From positions 248,001 through 312,000 of the forward strand of contig JACKQL020000037.1 of NCBI GenBank assembly GCA_018296165.2: DNA of 64,000 nucleotides, given 5' to 3'. The translations under genes were made by a program, and so were the position numbers. This DNA is from Termitomyces sp. T153 (lineage: Eukaryota > Basidiomycota > Agaricomycetes > Agaricales > Lyophyllaceae). A model generated the notes under the pieces. That model saw only the letters and a list, made by a program, of their open reading frames with translations, ran no database searches and was not told the DNA's origin. Positions within the stretch are counted from its first letter, which is position 1; each line of letters starts with the position of its first letter. Positions 46,353-58,819 of this stretch are shown piece by piece.

Positions 46353-48186
46353 TTACTGGGTAGCCGTGTGAACATCAAGAGTGGTCCTCTGCGAATAAGA
46401 CAATCAAATCAATTAGACTGGCTGGCTACTTACAACATTGAAATGGACGTACCTGTCCGAAAGTCCTCTCGCAATAACAGCATGGATGGGGCCTTTGAAT
46501 AATGTCAGTCAATTGATATTTGTGGCCACGTTAAAAGTATATACTTCATCTTCATATGTTTGAGTTCAATATGCCTCTTCGTTGCTTGCTTCTTGGATTT
46601 GTAAGTACATGTGAGTTCGTCCTCTGTCCAAATGCAGCGCCATGAGCCGTTGGCCTCGCGTGTCGCATAATTTTGCCAGTCTTGTCGAGTAAACGCACCC
46701 GAGGGACTTGTGCGGGTCGCTGATGTTAGTGTAGGTGGAGCGCTTGGCCATGCAACGGGCGGAAGAGTCGGGGGAGTCTGGCCGGGGGATCGGGCGATAA
46801 CTTGAACAGAATTTACCGCGGCCAAATGTTGGTCGTCATGAATTGTAGAATCATCAGAACTGCATGAAGTTGTACGTGCCCTCTTGGCGACAGGGAGAAA
46901 GGTTTCTCGAGTAGCAGTTGTCTTCGAGATAAACAATTTCCCTACTGAGGGTAATTTCGTGTGAGGATTATTTGATTCAGTATTGTGGCCGGGAGAGGAC
47001 ACATCGACTCTGAATATCTTTTAACCATGAAACATTACACAGAAAGTAAACAGAGACCGACTTGACGTCTGAAGGCGATATTTCCCTGCAACAAATAGAA
47101 CAAAAACTTAAATTATTGAAAGGACATGACGAAACAGAGAACTAACCAGACATTGATTGCGCGAGATGAAGGGTACGTGTAGTCTGCCCATTCGCCGTTA
47201 TTGGACGATGCGGAAGATGAGTTGCAGTCACTGTTAACCCCTCCATAGTCGAGCCGATAGCTGAGGAAGGGCAGTTTATTTGACAGTGGACTGTTGCAGT
47301 TAGGAAGAAGTGGACTGTTGCAGCTGGGAAGAAGTGGTGAATGAGCCTTGAACTTTAGAACGGGCCTCATCATAGATTCCGACGGTACAGGCTGGGATTT
47401 GAATGATGGCAGGGTTATCGGAAAATAACGAGGTTGGTCATAATCATACATCGCTTCGCTGTGGGGATCGCAGCTCCGGTCATGAATCAATTGCGAAGAG
47501 AACAAAGGCTTCATACCTTACAGCGAACGGGAATGATTCGCGGAACGAGGGCAGGGAAATCCTGTTCGCCGAGTTTGAAAGTGATCTAAACGTAAATTAG
47601 AAGATTTTTAGACCGCCCCAAGTATGTTGTTTACTCTTCTAGTTTGACAGGGGTGACTGAGTAATCCCTGTGAACATTGTCACAAGAGTCAGGGCTATGA
47701 GATCGCCGTTGGAACGTGTATGCCGAGCTCGTTCGCTCAGAATCTGTCGTGTCGTTGCTGACCTCCAATTTACAATCTTGGTGTATTGAGTCAAAATCAA
47801 AGGACCTGTAATGGAGGATGCCCGGAAGAAGTTATGTGGCGTCAGTGCTTATCCAACAGTGAAGGTAACCCAAGTGACAGAAATGTTGGTTAACGGTCAA
47901 AGAAACAAGTTCTTTTGTCATGTGGTTCAACAGACGACGGGAGAATCAAGTGGTTTATGAACAAAGACACACCGTTTCTGGGAGGGACCAGATGGACAAA
48001 GAGACGTAATGGTAAGGCGCGTTGAGGACACCTCCAGTCGATATTCGGACATTGTAAAGGAGCGAGGGATTCAAATACGAGAAAAGTGAGCAAAGGTGAG
48101 GGGCGGAAGCAGATGCTACCCTTTAAGGTCCACAACGATTGTTTACACTTGAAGGTCCAGTCCTGAACGGATATATTTCTGGACAT
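46353..48186 (-). CDS. C2H2 zinc-finger protein (probable transcription factor)
   Basis: The 3' exons are clear. Finger 1 reads WRCIWTEDELTC, then KSKKQATKRHIELKH (C-x8-C...H-x4-H). Finger 2 is split by an intron: PHPCCYCERTFGQ then RTTLDVHTATQ and the stop at 46353. Upstream exons give a long Ser/Pro/Asn-rich region with a repeated SPLLPSCNSPLLPNCNSPL tract, DYSVTPVKLEE and an N-terminal SFDFDSIHQDCKLEV segment. The first exon is uncertain; an ATG at 48186 (MSRNISVQDWTFKC) is the best candidate but its junction was not proved. Two C-terminal fingers after a disordered N-terminus is a common layout of basidiomycete C2H2 regulators. The target is unknown. Confidence 0.65.
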
Positions 48187-49772
48187 TTCCGCTTAATAAT
48201 GAACCTATATTTCGGTTCAGGTCCACCTCTAACCAGATCTACGTTCTTTCTTGGATATGAGCCTATCTGACCTGACAAATAGTCCAATATGTATCAACTA
48301 GGAACTTGTATCAACCCGGCCTCCACCTGAAGCATCAGTCAAGAACAGAGACATTTCCAAGGCATCATACATATCTTACTCACTGTAGCCTTTCCTATAT
48401 GGTCATTATTGTATTTGATTCGTAGGCGGCGCCAAGCGAGCGCTTATTATGCGATCACAAGATTCAAAGTTCCATACTTTGTGTGGCCAAATCTGCAATC
48501 AACGCCCACAAGTGTTCTTGTTCTGTGGCCGCCAAATTTCCTTCAATCTGTGATCAATCAGAACTGTTGGCCACACATCAGGGAAACAAAGGAGTGTTTT
48601 AGTAACAAGAAAGAACAAGGACTGCCGCCGGCTAAAACATTTTGGTCGTGTACATCATGGGTCCACGGAATTACCTACATAACTAACACCACATTTAAGG
48701 GAGTAACCCATATTACATATACGATGGGCTAGCGCAGCAGGCGTAAGAGCGGCACAAATAGAAAACAATCGACACTGACATTTTGAATCATCTGAAAGAC
48801 GAAAACAAAGGGTCACCAAATATCCCCATTTTGCACAAGTTTCCTTTGCAAAGATTCTGATATTGCAACTTTGTAAACGGACATGATCGGCACAAACCCA
48901 CTCGGCAGTCGACTACAGTTGATGTGGTTTTCGATTCTCTCCTTCATCATTAAGCTTAGTGTATCAGGATACCAAACTGTCAAAGGAGTTCTTCACCCGA
49001 TGCTGGCAGGATGATAAGCCTGAGTTCTCCGCAATGATGGGACAGATTTCAGTTCTCTTGGTGGCGGGCGCAGGTCATAAGCACAGCAAGAAGGCAAGAG
49101 TCGGATCACAATCACCAAAACTGGGAGTTGTGTTCGGCAAAGATGTTGCAGCAGGGAAAGAGGGTTCTCGTCTGTATTGGATCCGTAGTTTGGACCCATC
49201 ATTCAGGATTCATGCAATATTCATGTCTCGAGTTTAGTATCCTGCATACGCTAATGGGAATCTCAATTACCCATCTGTGCATTGTATTGGGCTTGACAGT
49301 ATTGAACAGTCTTGAATGAAAGATGCAGTGATGTTTAGTAGCTAAGACGGAGGAGGCTCGACTGCATCCTCTCAGTGCTCATACCAAAAGAAGAACGACG
49401 GAAGAAACCGGTTAACTTAACGTACAGTATGGGTGTGAGTAGCAGATTGATTGCCTATGGATGCAAGCGGACCAGCTTAAGCCCGGACGAGCAGCAGCTG
49501 TGAAACTGTTCAGCTGGTGAAAGATGGACCATAAACGTACAGTGGACGTGCACACGGGCATCCTCAGTGTCTCGACATATCTATAGAAACTATCCCCATA
49601 GAATAACTTATATTTGCACGGAGAGACCATTCTTCCACAAGTTTTTTTATTGCAATTTGATAAGGATTCCGGGACTACCTGCGCGTGACAAATTCGTGCA
49701 TCTAATGACGTGATAATTGTCATGGCCTCGCTGTGATCCCACGAGTCTTGCAAGGCCAGCTTCAAATGCCAT
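48187..49772. other. Intergenic region
   Basis: About 1.6 kb. It holds the upstream regions of two divergent genes (C2H2 gene and dolichyldiphosphatase). Open frames at 48409-48732 and 48959-49237 have no recognisable motif and ordinary intergenic composition. Confidence 0.4.
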
Positions 49773-50707
49773 ATGGCTGGAATTCATCTGACCCCTTTAG
49801 ATCTGACTTATGTTCTCCGTGTGTTCTATATTTTGATTATGGCTTTGAAAAAGACTGACCGGCATATACTTGATATCATGTAGATAATGACGAGTCTCTC
49901 GTCTCACTATCCTTGGCTCTCATTACTCTAAGCCCCATTCTTCTCATGGTATGTGAACACAATACTCTACACTATACTCTTGGTCATCATATATAAAGGC
50001 TTCCTATGCAGCCCTTGCCGTACAGTCGCGCGAATATATCATTATAGTGATGTGGGCCGGCCAGCTGGCAAGTGAAGGCTTCAATTGGCTTTTAAAGCAT
50101 GTAATGAAGGAAGCCAGGCCAGGTAGCTACATCTACATGCTTTGTGTGCCGTCAATGATTTCGTCGTTTCAGGTGGTATCGGGAACGGTTATGGGTTCCC
50201 CTCTTCACATAGCCAATATATGGCTTATTTCGGGTCTTTCTTGATGTGCCACATGTACTTCCGACACAGGTTTGCGACAACGGGAGTCCTATTCTTTGAC
50301 CAACTGTGGCGGTCTGCTGTTTACTTAGGACTTATTGTATGGCCGAGCTTAGTGGCCTACTCAAGGTCGGTAATTTTATTGAGCCCGTCATTATTGTATG
50401 TCCTGCTGATAGAACCCACAGATACTATCTTGGCTACCATAGTACAAGTCAGGTACTGTGGGGCGTCGGGATTGGGATCTTACTTGGGATCTCGCTTTAT
50501 GTTGTTGCAGAACTTATACCCCGGAAACGACCTTTTTCCATCTTGGGTAAAACCAAAAGGGCTTTGCTTTCTCATCCGCTATCTCAGTGGTTTCGTATTA
50601 GGGATGGATGGGCTGTATGGACAGATGGTGGGCGCGAAGGTGAGTGGACGCGGTGGAGGAATGAGTGGGAAAGACGACAAATAACACACGAAAAAAGATT
50701 GCAATGA
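49773..50707 (+). CDS. CAX4: Dolichyldiphosphatase (PAP2 family)
   Basis: Five exons (49773-49818, 49884-49948, 49999-50122, 50173-50365, 50422-50707) sum to 714 bp, 237 residues. It starts MAGIHLTPLDLTYVL and has four or more hydrophobic segments (SLALITLSPILLM, EYIIIVMWAGQL, LGLIVWPSLVAYS, VGIGILLGISLYVVAEL). The PAP2 motifs are KHVMKEARPG (KX6RP), YGFPSSHSQ (PSSH) and SRYYLGYHSTSQ, in which Gln replaces the usual last Asp, as in this subfamily. The enzyme removes one phosphate from dolichyl pyrophosphate in the ER lumen so the carrier can be re-used in N-glycosylation. It is the second PAP2 enzyme in the window. Confidence 0.92.
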
Positions 50708-51626
50708 TATCGTTTTTCAGTCCGTTCGAGGTCTCAGTATGTTCATGTTATTGCTCAAAGACTATCATCATGCTCCTCAAACCATTACTTTCACAACATG
50801 TTCTCTGCACAGTTTTGCTGATAACCCTTTGGGTCAAGTCATGTGTTTTTTTGGCTTTGAACTTGAACTTTGAAGGAACTATTGAATAGAACAACATGGG
50901 AGATTGAACTGATGAAACTCGGTATCTCAGGTATCAAGAGATTTGGGAAGAGCGTTAAGTCGGTACTTTGAGATCCCCAAGATCACCATCTGGTTTACAG
51001 CAGTCTCTAGCAAGTCTCTAGGTCTTCGGCCTACTGAATCACCATAAACTATCTTAACTTTGACTGCCAGCAAGCTACATCGACAGACTAGAGAGCTGGC
51101 ACAATAAGCTCGAGGGGTAGAGCTTGATTGTCTATGAAGCTCATTGATGACCCTTTTTTTTTACCCAAATCATCTCTGGCGACTGCCATCAAGCATATTC
51201 TCATTACCTATCCCCACCAGTGCCCATCACTGTGGAGGAGTTTAACTAGTGATCGACCATCAATAAAACGGTCGCTCTTGTACTTGGCCAAGTAAGGCAA
51301 TGGACCTGTTGAGCAGGGAACTCAGGATTTTAATAGATTTCTTGTACTTGCTAGTCAAATATAATTATGTATCCTTCATTTAACAGTGGTACATTATGAT
51401 TCCTATCAAATAATCTATCGTAACTATGATATAGTCCTTTAAATGTTATATCATAAGAATAATAGGATCTAAGGTTGATCCAAGAATAAATTGGCCTTCG
51501 AACGGAATCACAGGAAGGCAACCTTATCATTTGGCCAATAAAGCTCCACAACAGGATCTTTCTCATTTATTTCTACAACCAAGATTTCAAAAACCTGACA
51601 ACATCTCAAAAATCATCCATTGATAA
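50708..51626. other. Intergenic region left of the retrotransposon island
   Basis: About 0.9 kb without a recognised gene. A fragment reading EKDPVVELYWPNDKVAFL on the minus strand near 51560-51510 looks protein-like but ends in a stop and could not be extended. Confidence 0.35.
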
Positions 51627-51631
51627 TTTGA
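51627..51631. repeat. Target-site duplication of the Ty3/Gypsy element, left copy
   Basis: tttga directly before the left LTR; the same five bases follow the right LTR at 59050-59054. Confidence 0.8.
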
Positions 51632-51860
51632 TGTAAGACGTACATCTCCGCTTGCAGGGGGTTCAGACGACGGAATGGGACCACACTATGTCTTTAGGCT
51701 ACATAGCACAAATAAAAGTAGATATTGGGAAGGAAAAAGCAAGAAGCAAGCACAAAAGGATGTGGGCGATGCATATATGTGGAGAGGGAAATAAGGTTCA
51801 GTCCAAACATGTATAATGTAGCTGTCTGACTGAATCCAGTAAGTAGTAATCAGGATTACA
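51632..51860 (-). repeat. LTR of the Ty3/Gypsy element (3' LTR)
   Basis: 229 bp, TGTAAGACG...GGATTACA. It keeps five CG dinucleotides, all of which are TG or CA in the right LTR. Confidence 0.9.
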
Positions 51861-51870
51861 CCCCTCCCCA
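51861..51870 (-). other. Polypurine tract
   Basis: Minus strand TGGGGAGGGG directly before the 3' LTR, the plus-strand primer site. The same tract (GAGGGGAGGGG) precedes the other LTR at 61403. Confidence 0.75.
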
Positions 51871-52490
51871 ATGTAAAAAATTTGCCTGGTAAGAAGAGAA
51901 AATGAGAGAGAAATCCAAACAAACTGCTTGTACAGGTGTTTTCAAAACCCTGTGGGAAAAGCTACTGGCAGCAGGAACATGGTGAAAACCACACATCATT
52001 GTTGCAGCTACATGTGCACAGGGAAGGAGAACAGACCTGACTGTTGAGGATGGGCCATTGTGGCACACAGCAGGTCTGATGTCTACATACAATGGGTTGC
52101 TGATCACTTAGTTAGGAAGAGAACAGTATAACAATGACTTCTTAATAAAAACATTTTTTCTTACACTAGGTTGGTAAAAGGTATGAGAGGAAAAAAAATG
52201 TTGCCAGCACCAAGCTGCACATGCCAGTGGCAAAGCTGCACTGAAAGGAAATAGGGTAGTGGAACATCATTATATAGAACAAAAGATGAAATGAAAAAAA
52301 TGAAAAGACATGTAAAAAATCAGTAGAAAAGACAAAAGGAAAGCAAAACTCATAATGTGTTTATGATGATTAAAAACATGTTTGTTCATTATTCATCTTG
52401 CAATAGCATGTCAGACAATGATTTGACATGCCCTCCAATTGGAAGCCCTACCAGAGTAACCATTGTTGGGGTGTGCATTGACATGTGGTG

Positions 52491-52874
52491 GACAAGCTGA
52501 TCATCACGGGAGCATAGTTCACATGCAATATCAACACAATGATGATTACCAATGCAGTTGCTGCAGCAATTTATTACAAAGCATGGCATGTGACTTTGGC
52601 TTTGCTAGGCATGGACAAGCTGATCATCATAGGAGCATAGTTCACATGCAATATCAACAACAATGATGATTACTAAAGCAGTTGCTGCAGCAATTGATTA
52701 TAAAGCATAGCATGTGACTTTGGCTTTGCTAGGCATGGACAAGCTGATCATCATGGGGGCTAATTCACATGCAATATCAACACAATTATGATTACCAAAG
52801 CAGTTGCTGCAGCAATAGCTTATAAAGCATGACATGTGACTTTGGCTTTGCTTGGTGCAGTCAAGCTGATCATC
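52491..52874. repeat. 123-bp tandem repeat inside the Ty3/Gypsy element
   Basis: Units start at 52491, 52614, 52738 and (partial) 52861 with gacaagctgatcatc or tcaagctgatcatc. Three full copies about 85-90% alike, each with gcagttgctgcagcaat and tgactttggctttgct. Located between pol and the 3' LTR. Confidence 0.9.
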
Positions 52875-53420
52875 TACTTATCAAGTGATTTTAGTTGCCC
52901 AATTGTAGTAATTTCTGAACACTAGAGACTTTCAAGCATAATATGTATTCTCCTATTATTTTCAAGGGAGCACTGTGGCCTAGCTATATGTCCTCCCCTG
53001 CAGTATGTACAGGTGTGATTTATGGACACTACCTAAGGTACTCCAGCCTGAAGCCTTTTCAAGCCTGCCAGTTATGCCCCATAGCCACTTTACTATGGTT
53101 TGATCCTTTGGAGTTCATACTACCCTCACATGAGTTCCTGTACTATCTGCTGTTGACATGCCATCCCTACTTATACCCACTTTATCACTCTGTAATGCTT
53201 GCCAAGCCAGCTCACCCACTTGGCATGGGTCATGACTCTCATCCCTGATCCCAGACCCTACACTTTGTTTGGCACAATTCCAGGCATGCACACCCTGAGA
53301 GCTGTTACACTTATATACCATCTTGCTGTGAGAGTATATGCAAAAATTATTTAAATTAAAAACAAAGTCAGTGGGGAGGTAATCATTGGATACACATCAC
53401 ATGGAAAGCAGAAATATAAC

Positions 53421-53600
53421 TGGAAGAGAGCAAAAATTGAAGACAAGCTCTAGCTATATTGTTGGTTTCACATCATATGCACAGCAAAAAGGTAGTTGGA
53501 AGGGAGCAAAAATTGAAGACAAGCTCTGGCTATATCATTGGCCATACATCACATATAAAGTCACATGGGAACAAAATTTGAAGACAAAATTTGGTGCGGG
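53421..53600. repeat. 76-bp tandem repeat inside the Ty3/Gypsy element
   Basis: Two copies starting near 53421 and 53497 share agcaaaaattgaagacaagc and flanks; a third partial copy (acaaaatttgaagacaaa) follows near 53570. Confidence 0.75.
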
Positions 53601-53892
53601 ATCAAGGAGTAAAGCCTTGGCTACTTTGTAGACCTTGGAACTAAGACTGAGAGGTTAAATTGCCTTGGTGATTCAAATACCTGGAGGTTTGCAGGTTCAG
53701 AATAATGGCATTGTGTACATAGTATAATTGATAATAAGTATACTCACTTGAAGGTTCACAGGTTTAGAATAAAGAACTGTGAACTCTCCAGGGCAGAAAA
53801 TTGTCTACAAGATCACATGAGTGAGACAGAGAAATGAAAGTAGAAGTAAAGATGGCAAGACAGCTGTGGTACACTCCTGTCATGATATAATC

Positions 53893-54492
53893 TCAACAAT
53901 CATGGCAAAGAACCATTTCCTGCCAACCAAATGTTGAGAGTCTCATTATTGTCAAGTTCTTACCTGACAACCACTGATCATGCTCAGGTCCATACCCCAC
54001 ATACCACACCAGATACAGCCAAACCCTGCCCCTCCAATGCAACTCCATGATCTTTTCCACATAATATTTCTGCAATCCAGTGTTGGGCACAAAGACTGGT
54101 CTAGGTTCTGCCATTTCATGCAATGGGAACAGGCTAGCATTGTTCTCATTGAAGAACAGCAGTTTCAAAGTGTGGTATTGAACAAATTCCTCAGCCACTT
54201 GCAGACAAAATATAGTGATATTCAATGATTTGGGGTGCAACACTGTAATCCTAAATGGGCCTTCATACCTTGGCATCAGCTTTGCCATGAGTTTAGATTT
54301 ATATTGTTGTCTCTTGTCCCTGGTCAAAACCAGGATGTGATTGCCAACTACAAAGGGCAGGTCATCTAGATGCATCTTGTTGGACTGCACTGCTTGTTGA
54401 ATCTTTGCTTGCAGTAAATTATCCCAAGCCATGGCTGTGTCAGTAAGCAAATGCTCTATGACATTGCATGTGAGTTTCTCTTCACTTCCCAT
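53893..54492 (-). pseudogene. Integrase C-terminus and chromodomain (Ty3/Gypsy)
   Basis: Open 199-codon segment: the integrase tail (KLMPRYEGPFRITVLHPKS, VQYHTLKL) and a chromodomain (VEKIMELHWRGRVWLYLVWY, GYGPEHDQW). Against the CG-rich relative at 61.1 kb, Arg codons CGC and CGG are replaced by CAT and TGG, as CpG decay predicts. Confidence 0.85.
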
Positions 54493-55107
54493 TATTGTAG
54501 TGCACCAAATGAGGGGCAGAATCAGGTGCAGGCTTCATCCTATGTGCAGCTGAAATGGAGAAAACTCTGTGGACTTGTTGACTATGTTCATAATTACAAA
54601 CTGCACTCTTGGGAGTGCATATTTCCAGCCCAGCTGGTTATGGTTGACATGAAAACACAAGGCTTGATTGATTGGTTTATTTGTATGCTTGCTTACCCCA
54701 TCCCTTTGCAGGTGATATGCAGTTGAATCTTTACATTAAAACTGGTGAGCTGGGTCAGGTGTTTCCAGAACTTGGACACAGATAGCTTATCATAGTCACA
54801 GACAATATCTCTAGGTAAGCCATCTTGCAATACCAGTTTTTGAAGAACAGCTCAGCCAATTTTGGAGCAGTCACATTCATACAGGTGGGTACAATGTAAA
54901 TGTCAGAGTGAAGCTTATCCATGATTGACAGGATGCAGTTGCTTCCATTGTTTTCTGGTAGTGGGCCAATAAAATCCATGGTGACTGACTCTCCCTAGTC
55001 ATCTCATCTGGCACAGGAAGGGGGTGCAGTGGGCCCCTCAGCTATTCAGTTGTTGACTTGAAATGTTGGCAGTCTCTACATGCTGGGATATATCTCAGCT
55101 CCAGGTT
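54493..55107 (-). pseudogene. Integrase zinc end and core remnants (Ty3/Gypsy)
   Basis: The zinc-binding CRDCQHFKS lies near 55080. A stop follows in the same frame (TTE then TAG). The core starts at about 54979 with MDFIGPLPENNGSNCILSIM and DKLHSDIYIVPTC, then breaks again. Homology is clear but the domain cannot be made as one protein. Confidence 0.75.
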
Positions 55108-56457
55108 TCACATCTGTAGCCAATAGTACAACTCACAAGGAACTTTGTATGCTTTTGCAAAACAAGAATGGCTCAGGGAATCATGTGCCAACTGGAACAC
55201 AGTTTCCCTGATGTTACAATGTCTTGGGATCACCAGATGTGAGCCCAGGAACCACAAACTATCTTTACAAAATAATGACAGGATACCCCTGGTTGAAATT
55301 GTGATAGAAACTCCATCCAGCAGGCTTGTCTGCAGGACAAATCTCTCTGCTTTCCAAAGTTGAGCAGCATCCTTGTGATTTGTAAACATAAGAGATTTTG
55401 TTCCAAAAAGGTCTGCATGCCACTTCTTTGATGCATGCACAACTGCCAAAAGCTCCTTCTCATGGACAGGGTAGTTGAGCTCAGTGCCTTTAAATGTCTG
55501 TCATTCAAAGTCAACAGGCCATGCAGTCTCTCAGGATTCTCCTTAGGATAGGACTGTCCCTGAACAAAGATCACTCACATCCATTGTCACATATATTATT
55601 TTGGAGGTATCATCATGGTCAATTGTTGTTGAGCATTCATAGCTTTTAACCAGCTCCTTTATAGTGTCAAATGCATGTTGATGCCTAGACATCCACTTTG
55701 GGAACACCAAATTACACTCATGTGTCATCAATTCATTCAATACTGCAGTGTGATCTGCTAAGCATGGCAGAACAACAGCAATGTATCACACCAACCCCAA
55801 AAATGACTGGACATCCTTTGCACACTCAGGCTTTGGCCCACACAATATATGTTCCATCTTACCCTTGTCCACCTCAATACCAGCAGCCAAGATGTGGTGA
55901 CCCAAAAAATCAATGGCCAGGCAGAACAAGTGACACTTCTTGAGATTGACAAACAGGTGAGCATCTTGCAATGCCTGGAGGATCTTTTGGACATTCTGTT
56001 TATGTTCCTCTAATAAATCTGACCAGATAACAATGTCATCTAGGTAAATGTGGCAGAATTTGCCAATATAGTTGTTGTGCAATGCCACAGTGATCCTGCA
56101 CTGATGTATAGCAGGTGCAATGTGTAATCCCATGAGCATTACCAACCACTCATAAGGGCCAAAGGACATGGACACAGCAGTGAGATGTATGTGGTCAGGA
56201 TGCATTGGTGTCTGGAAAAAAGCATTGGTGAGGTCAATGATGGCAAAAATCTTCCCTTTTGCACAATTATTCAAGATGTCTTTGACTTGTGGGAGGGAAT
56301 GATTATCAGGTACAGTGTTTGCATTCAACTTGCAAAAATCATTCACCCACCATGGCACTGCAGCAGGATTTGCCTTTGGTATGATGAAGGCAGGAGAAGC
56401 AAATGCAGAAGACAAGGGACAGATACATCCTGCAGCCAGGTGTTCATCAATCAGCAA
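55108..56457 (-). pseudogene. Reverse transcriptase and RNase H (Ty3/Gypsy)
   Basis: RT segment 56457-55786: SSAFASPAFIIPKANP, WWVNDFCKLNANTVPDNHSL, FAIIDLTNAFFQTPMHPDHI, and the catalytic YLDDIVIWSD, which is intact. RNase H remnants lie at about 55740-55380 in other frames (HQHAFDTIKELVKSY, MAVVHASKKWHADLFGTKSL), and the integrase HHCC start HDSLSHSCFAKAYKVP at about 55190. At least two frame breaks occur. Confidence 0.88.
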
Positions 56458-56963
56458 CTTCCATGCTTTGAAATATTTCTGTGAGAATTAATAAGAGTGA
56501 GTCTTGATCACTTGGTTTTCCTCTTTCAAATGAATTTCAGCCAAAATGTCCTGAGACAGGTCATAGACATGACCAATAGGCTCAAACATGTCATGAAACA
56601 ATGTTTTCAAATGGGCATTCAGCCCCAGCCAGTGTCTGCTCTATTGCCAATTGCTCAATGCATGCTCAGACAGTGCCAACCAGGTCTACTTCCATGACGA
56701 CTTCAAACAAACTGAGGCACTCCATACCTCAGCCATTCCATGTAGACAACAATTCCTCAATCATCTCTTTCTGGTCCTTCCAAGTTTGCTCAAACTTTTT
56801 TTGCAGAGAAACTTTGGAAGTGACACAACAACAGGCTCAGGATTCAACAAGTTGTAATTACTTTGTTTGTCTATAACAATACTAGTTTCAGCATCAACAA
56901 CAATGTGATTTGATTTCATAAAGGGGAGACCAAGAATCAAAGGCAAACAAAGACTAGGTGCAA

Positions 56964-57057
56964 TAACAGCCCTCAAGGTGCAAGAAGACCAAGACTGGTC
57001 TAGAGATGGATAACAGCTCTCAAGGTGCAAGAAGACTATGACTGGTCTAGAGATGTA
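56964..57057. repeat. 47-bp tandem duplication inside the Ty3/Gypsy element
   Basis: taacagcNctcaaggtgcaa followed by gaagac-actggtctagagatg occurs twice with a 47-bp period, between protease and reverse transcriptase. Confidence 0.85.
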
Positions 57058-57071
57058 ACAGAATTCTTACA

Positions 57072-57398
57072 TTAGTCCAGTAGTACTATAGCTTTCCTTG
57101 AACCATCTTTCAAAGCAACATTGATCTGTAACAGTTTGTGCAAGTGGTGGACATGGACACCAAGGTGTTCAACTAGACCTGCATCAATCAAAACAAGATG
57201 TGAGCCACTATTGATCAACATAGAAACAGTGACAGGAGAGGGTACATTCAGTTCTGCAACTGAGGCATGCCACACAAAATGAGATATGGTAAGGGGAGTG
57301 ATACTCATGGAATCATCAGACAAAATCAGGACCCTCAGCATAGACACTCCCATGGAGTAAGTCAGGTAGTATGGCAGCCACCAACTGAATGGATGCAC
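57072..57398 (-). pseudogene. Aspartic protease (Ty3/Gypsy)
   Basis: Segment VSMLINSGSHLVLIDAGLVE has the retropepsin active-site setting, where D-S/T-G is expected. Here it reads N-S-G, a G-to-A type change that would destroy activity. Confidence 0.7.
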
Positions 57399-58216
57399 TC
57401 TGTTTGGGAGACCAGCTTGACATGCTAGCTGTGAAGATGGTGGCCACCAAGGTGCCTGAGGCTATAACACTGGCAGGCTTCAACATATATGTACACAAAG
57501 CCTTCTGCACATTGATCATGGCCTGGATGATTGTCTGGTAAGTGGATGGATCTGGGAAACCATTCTTGCAATCTTTGGCAAGGTGACCAGCAAACAGGTA
57601 GCAATACTTGAAGCAACTCTCATTCCACATCAACAGTTTACATTCTTTAGCAGTTAGGGGCAGTAGTTTCCCAGTAGAATGGTGGGACAAGGAGCTAGTA
57701 GGGACAGAGACAGTATTGGCAGTGTTATGTTTTCTGGACAAGAGTGAGAATTTCTTTGAAGCATGCACCACCTCATTGGCAATTTCTCTTTGATGTTTCT
57801 CAGCATAGTGGCAGGTGTTATTGAACTCAGATGCCTTCAAGCCATTTCTGGAACTCCTTCTTGTCCTTCAGCTCCTCCTTCTTATACACATGACATAAAG
57901 GCATGTCTATCTTGGCTTTGATCTGGATTTGAAGTGTGTCAACATCAATGTGAGCAGACATCCCAACCAAGAGGGAATTGAGTTTTTGTAAGTGGCATGC
58001 AAAATCCCAGAAAGTCCCTTTCAAGGGAGTAAAGATGGAGGATATGATTTGGTAATAAAGATTGTCATGCTAGTCTGGAAGGAGATACTTCTCTTTGATC
58101 TTCCATACAAAGGCCTCACACAAAAGTTTCAATATGTGTCCTCTCTCTGCAGCAATCCAATCATGGATACAATGATCATAGGTCATGTAAACCTGCCAAA
58201 CCATTTTGAGTTCTGA
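57316..58216 (-). pseudogene. Gag with degraded zinc knuckle (Ty3/Gypsy)
   Basis: Gag-like stretches: FWDFACHLQKLNSLLVGMSA, KKEFQKWLEGI, then FNNTCHYAEKHQREIANEVV, and a zinc-knuckle-like ESCFKYCYLFAGHLAKDC. The knuckle has one residue too many between the first cysteines and changed neighbours. Reading frame changes between segments. Confidence 0.7.
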
Positions 58217-58819
58217 AATCTGTTTTGCCCAAAACAATTGACACAGTAATTGGCATATTGTAAAAGAACCTTAGGTGTCAAATCACCCTTGGTGACCAAG
58301 GGCAGTTTTGAGCTGCATTCCTCACATATTGCTAGTTTCAGTGTTATGGTGGTGGGATATACAGTTGGGTGTATGTGTGGTGATACAGCAGAGAATATTC
58401 TGATGACAAAGTTGAACAGGTACTCTTTGACCTATGCCAAGGATTGTGTTCAGGAATGTAGTATGGAGAGGATCTTTGACACAGAACTAGATCAGGGGTT
58501 GATTTGCTTAGCACCTGCAATAGTGGGGATGAGATGGGGTTTTGTAGTGCCTTGCTCTTGGTTGTTCAGGGTATAGAAATTGAAGGAAGATGAGGCAGTT
58601 TGGAAATGCTTTACTCATGTGTAATGAGTTCAAGAGTAGTCTGAATGATCTAAAGAATTTAAGAGCACATAGATTTCCTGCCTAGTACAGCCTCTTCCAA
58701 TCTCAAAGGAAACTAGTACAATTGACAAGACTAGCCAGACAGAGTTTCTACAGCATTTTTTCCTGGTGTTGAACACTGAGTTCCTAAGGGTTGCATGGAT
58801 CTGTCATTTTAAAAAAAAG

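Noticed and set aside
54493..58024. Plus-strand frames in the retrotransposon island
   Set aside because: Stops are depleted by the TG/CA-rich composition; the minus strand shows the real pol domains.
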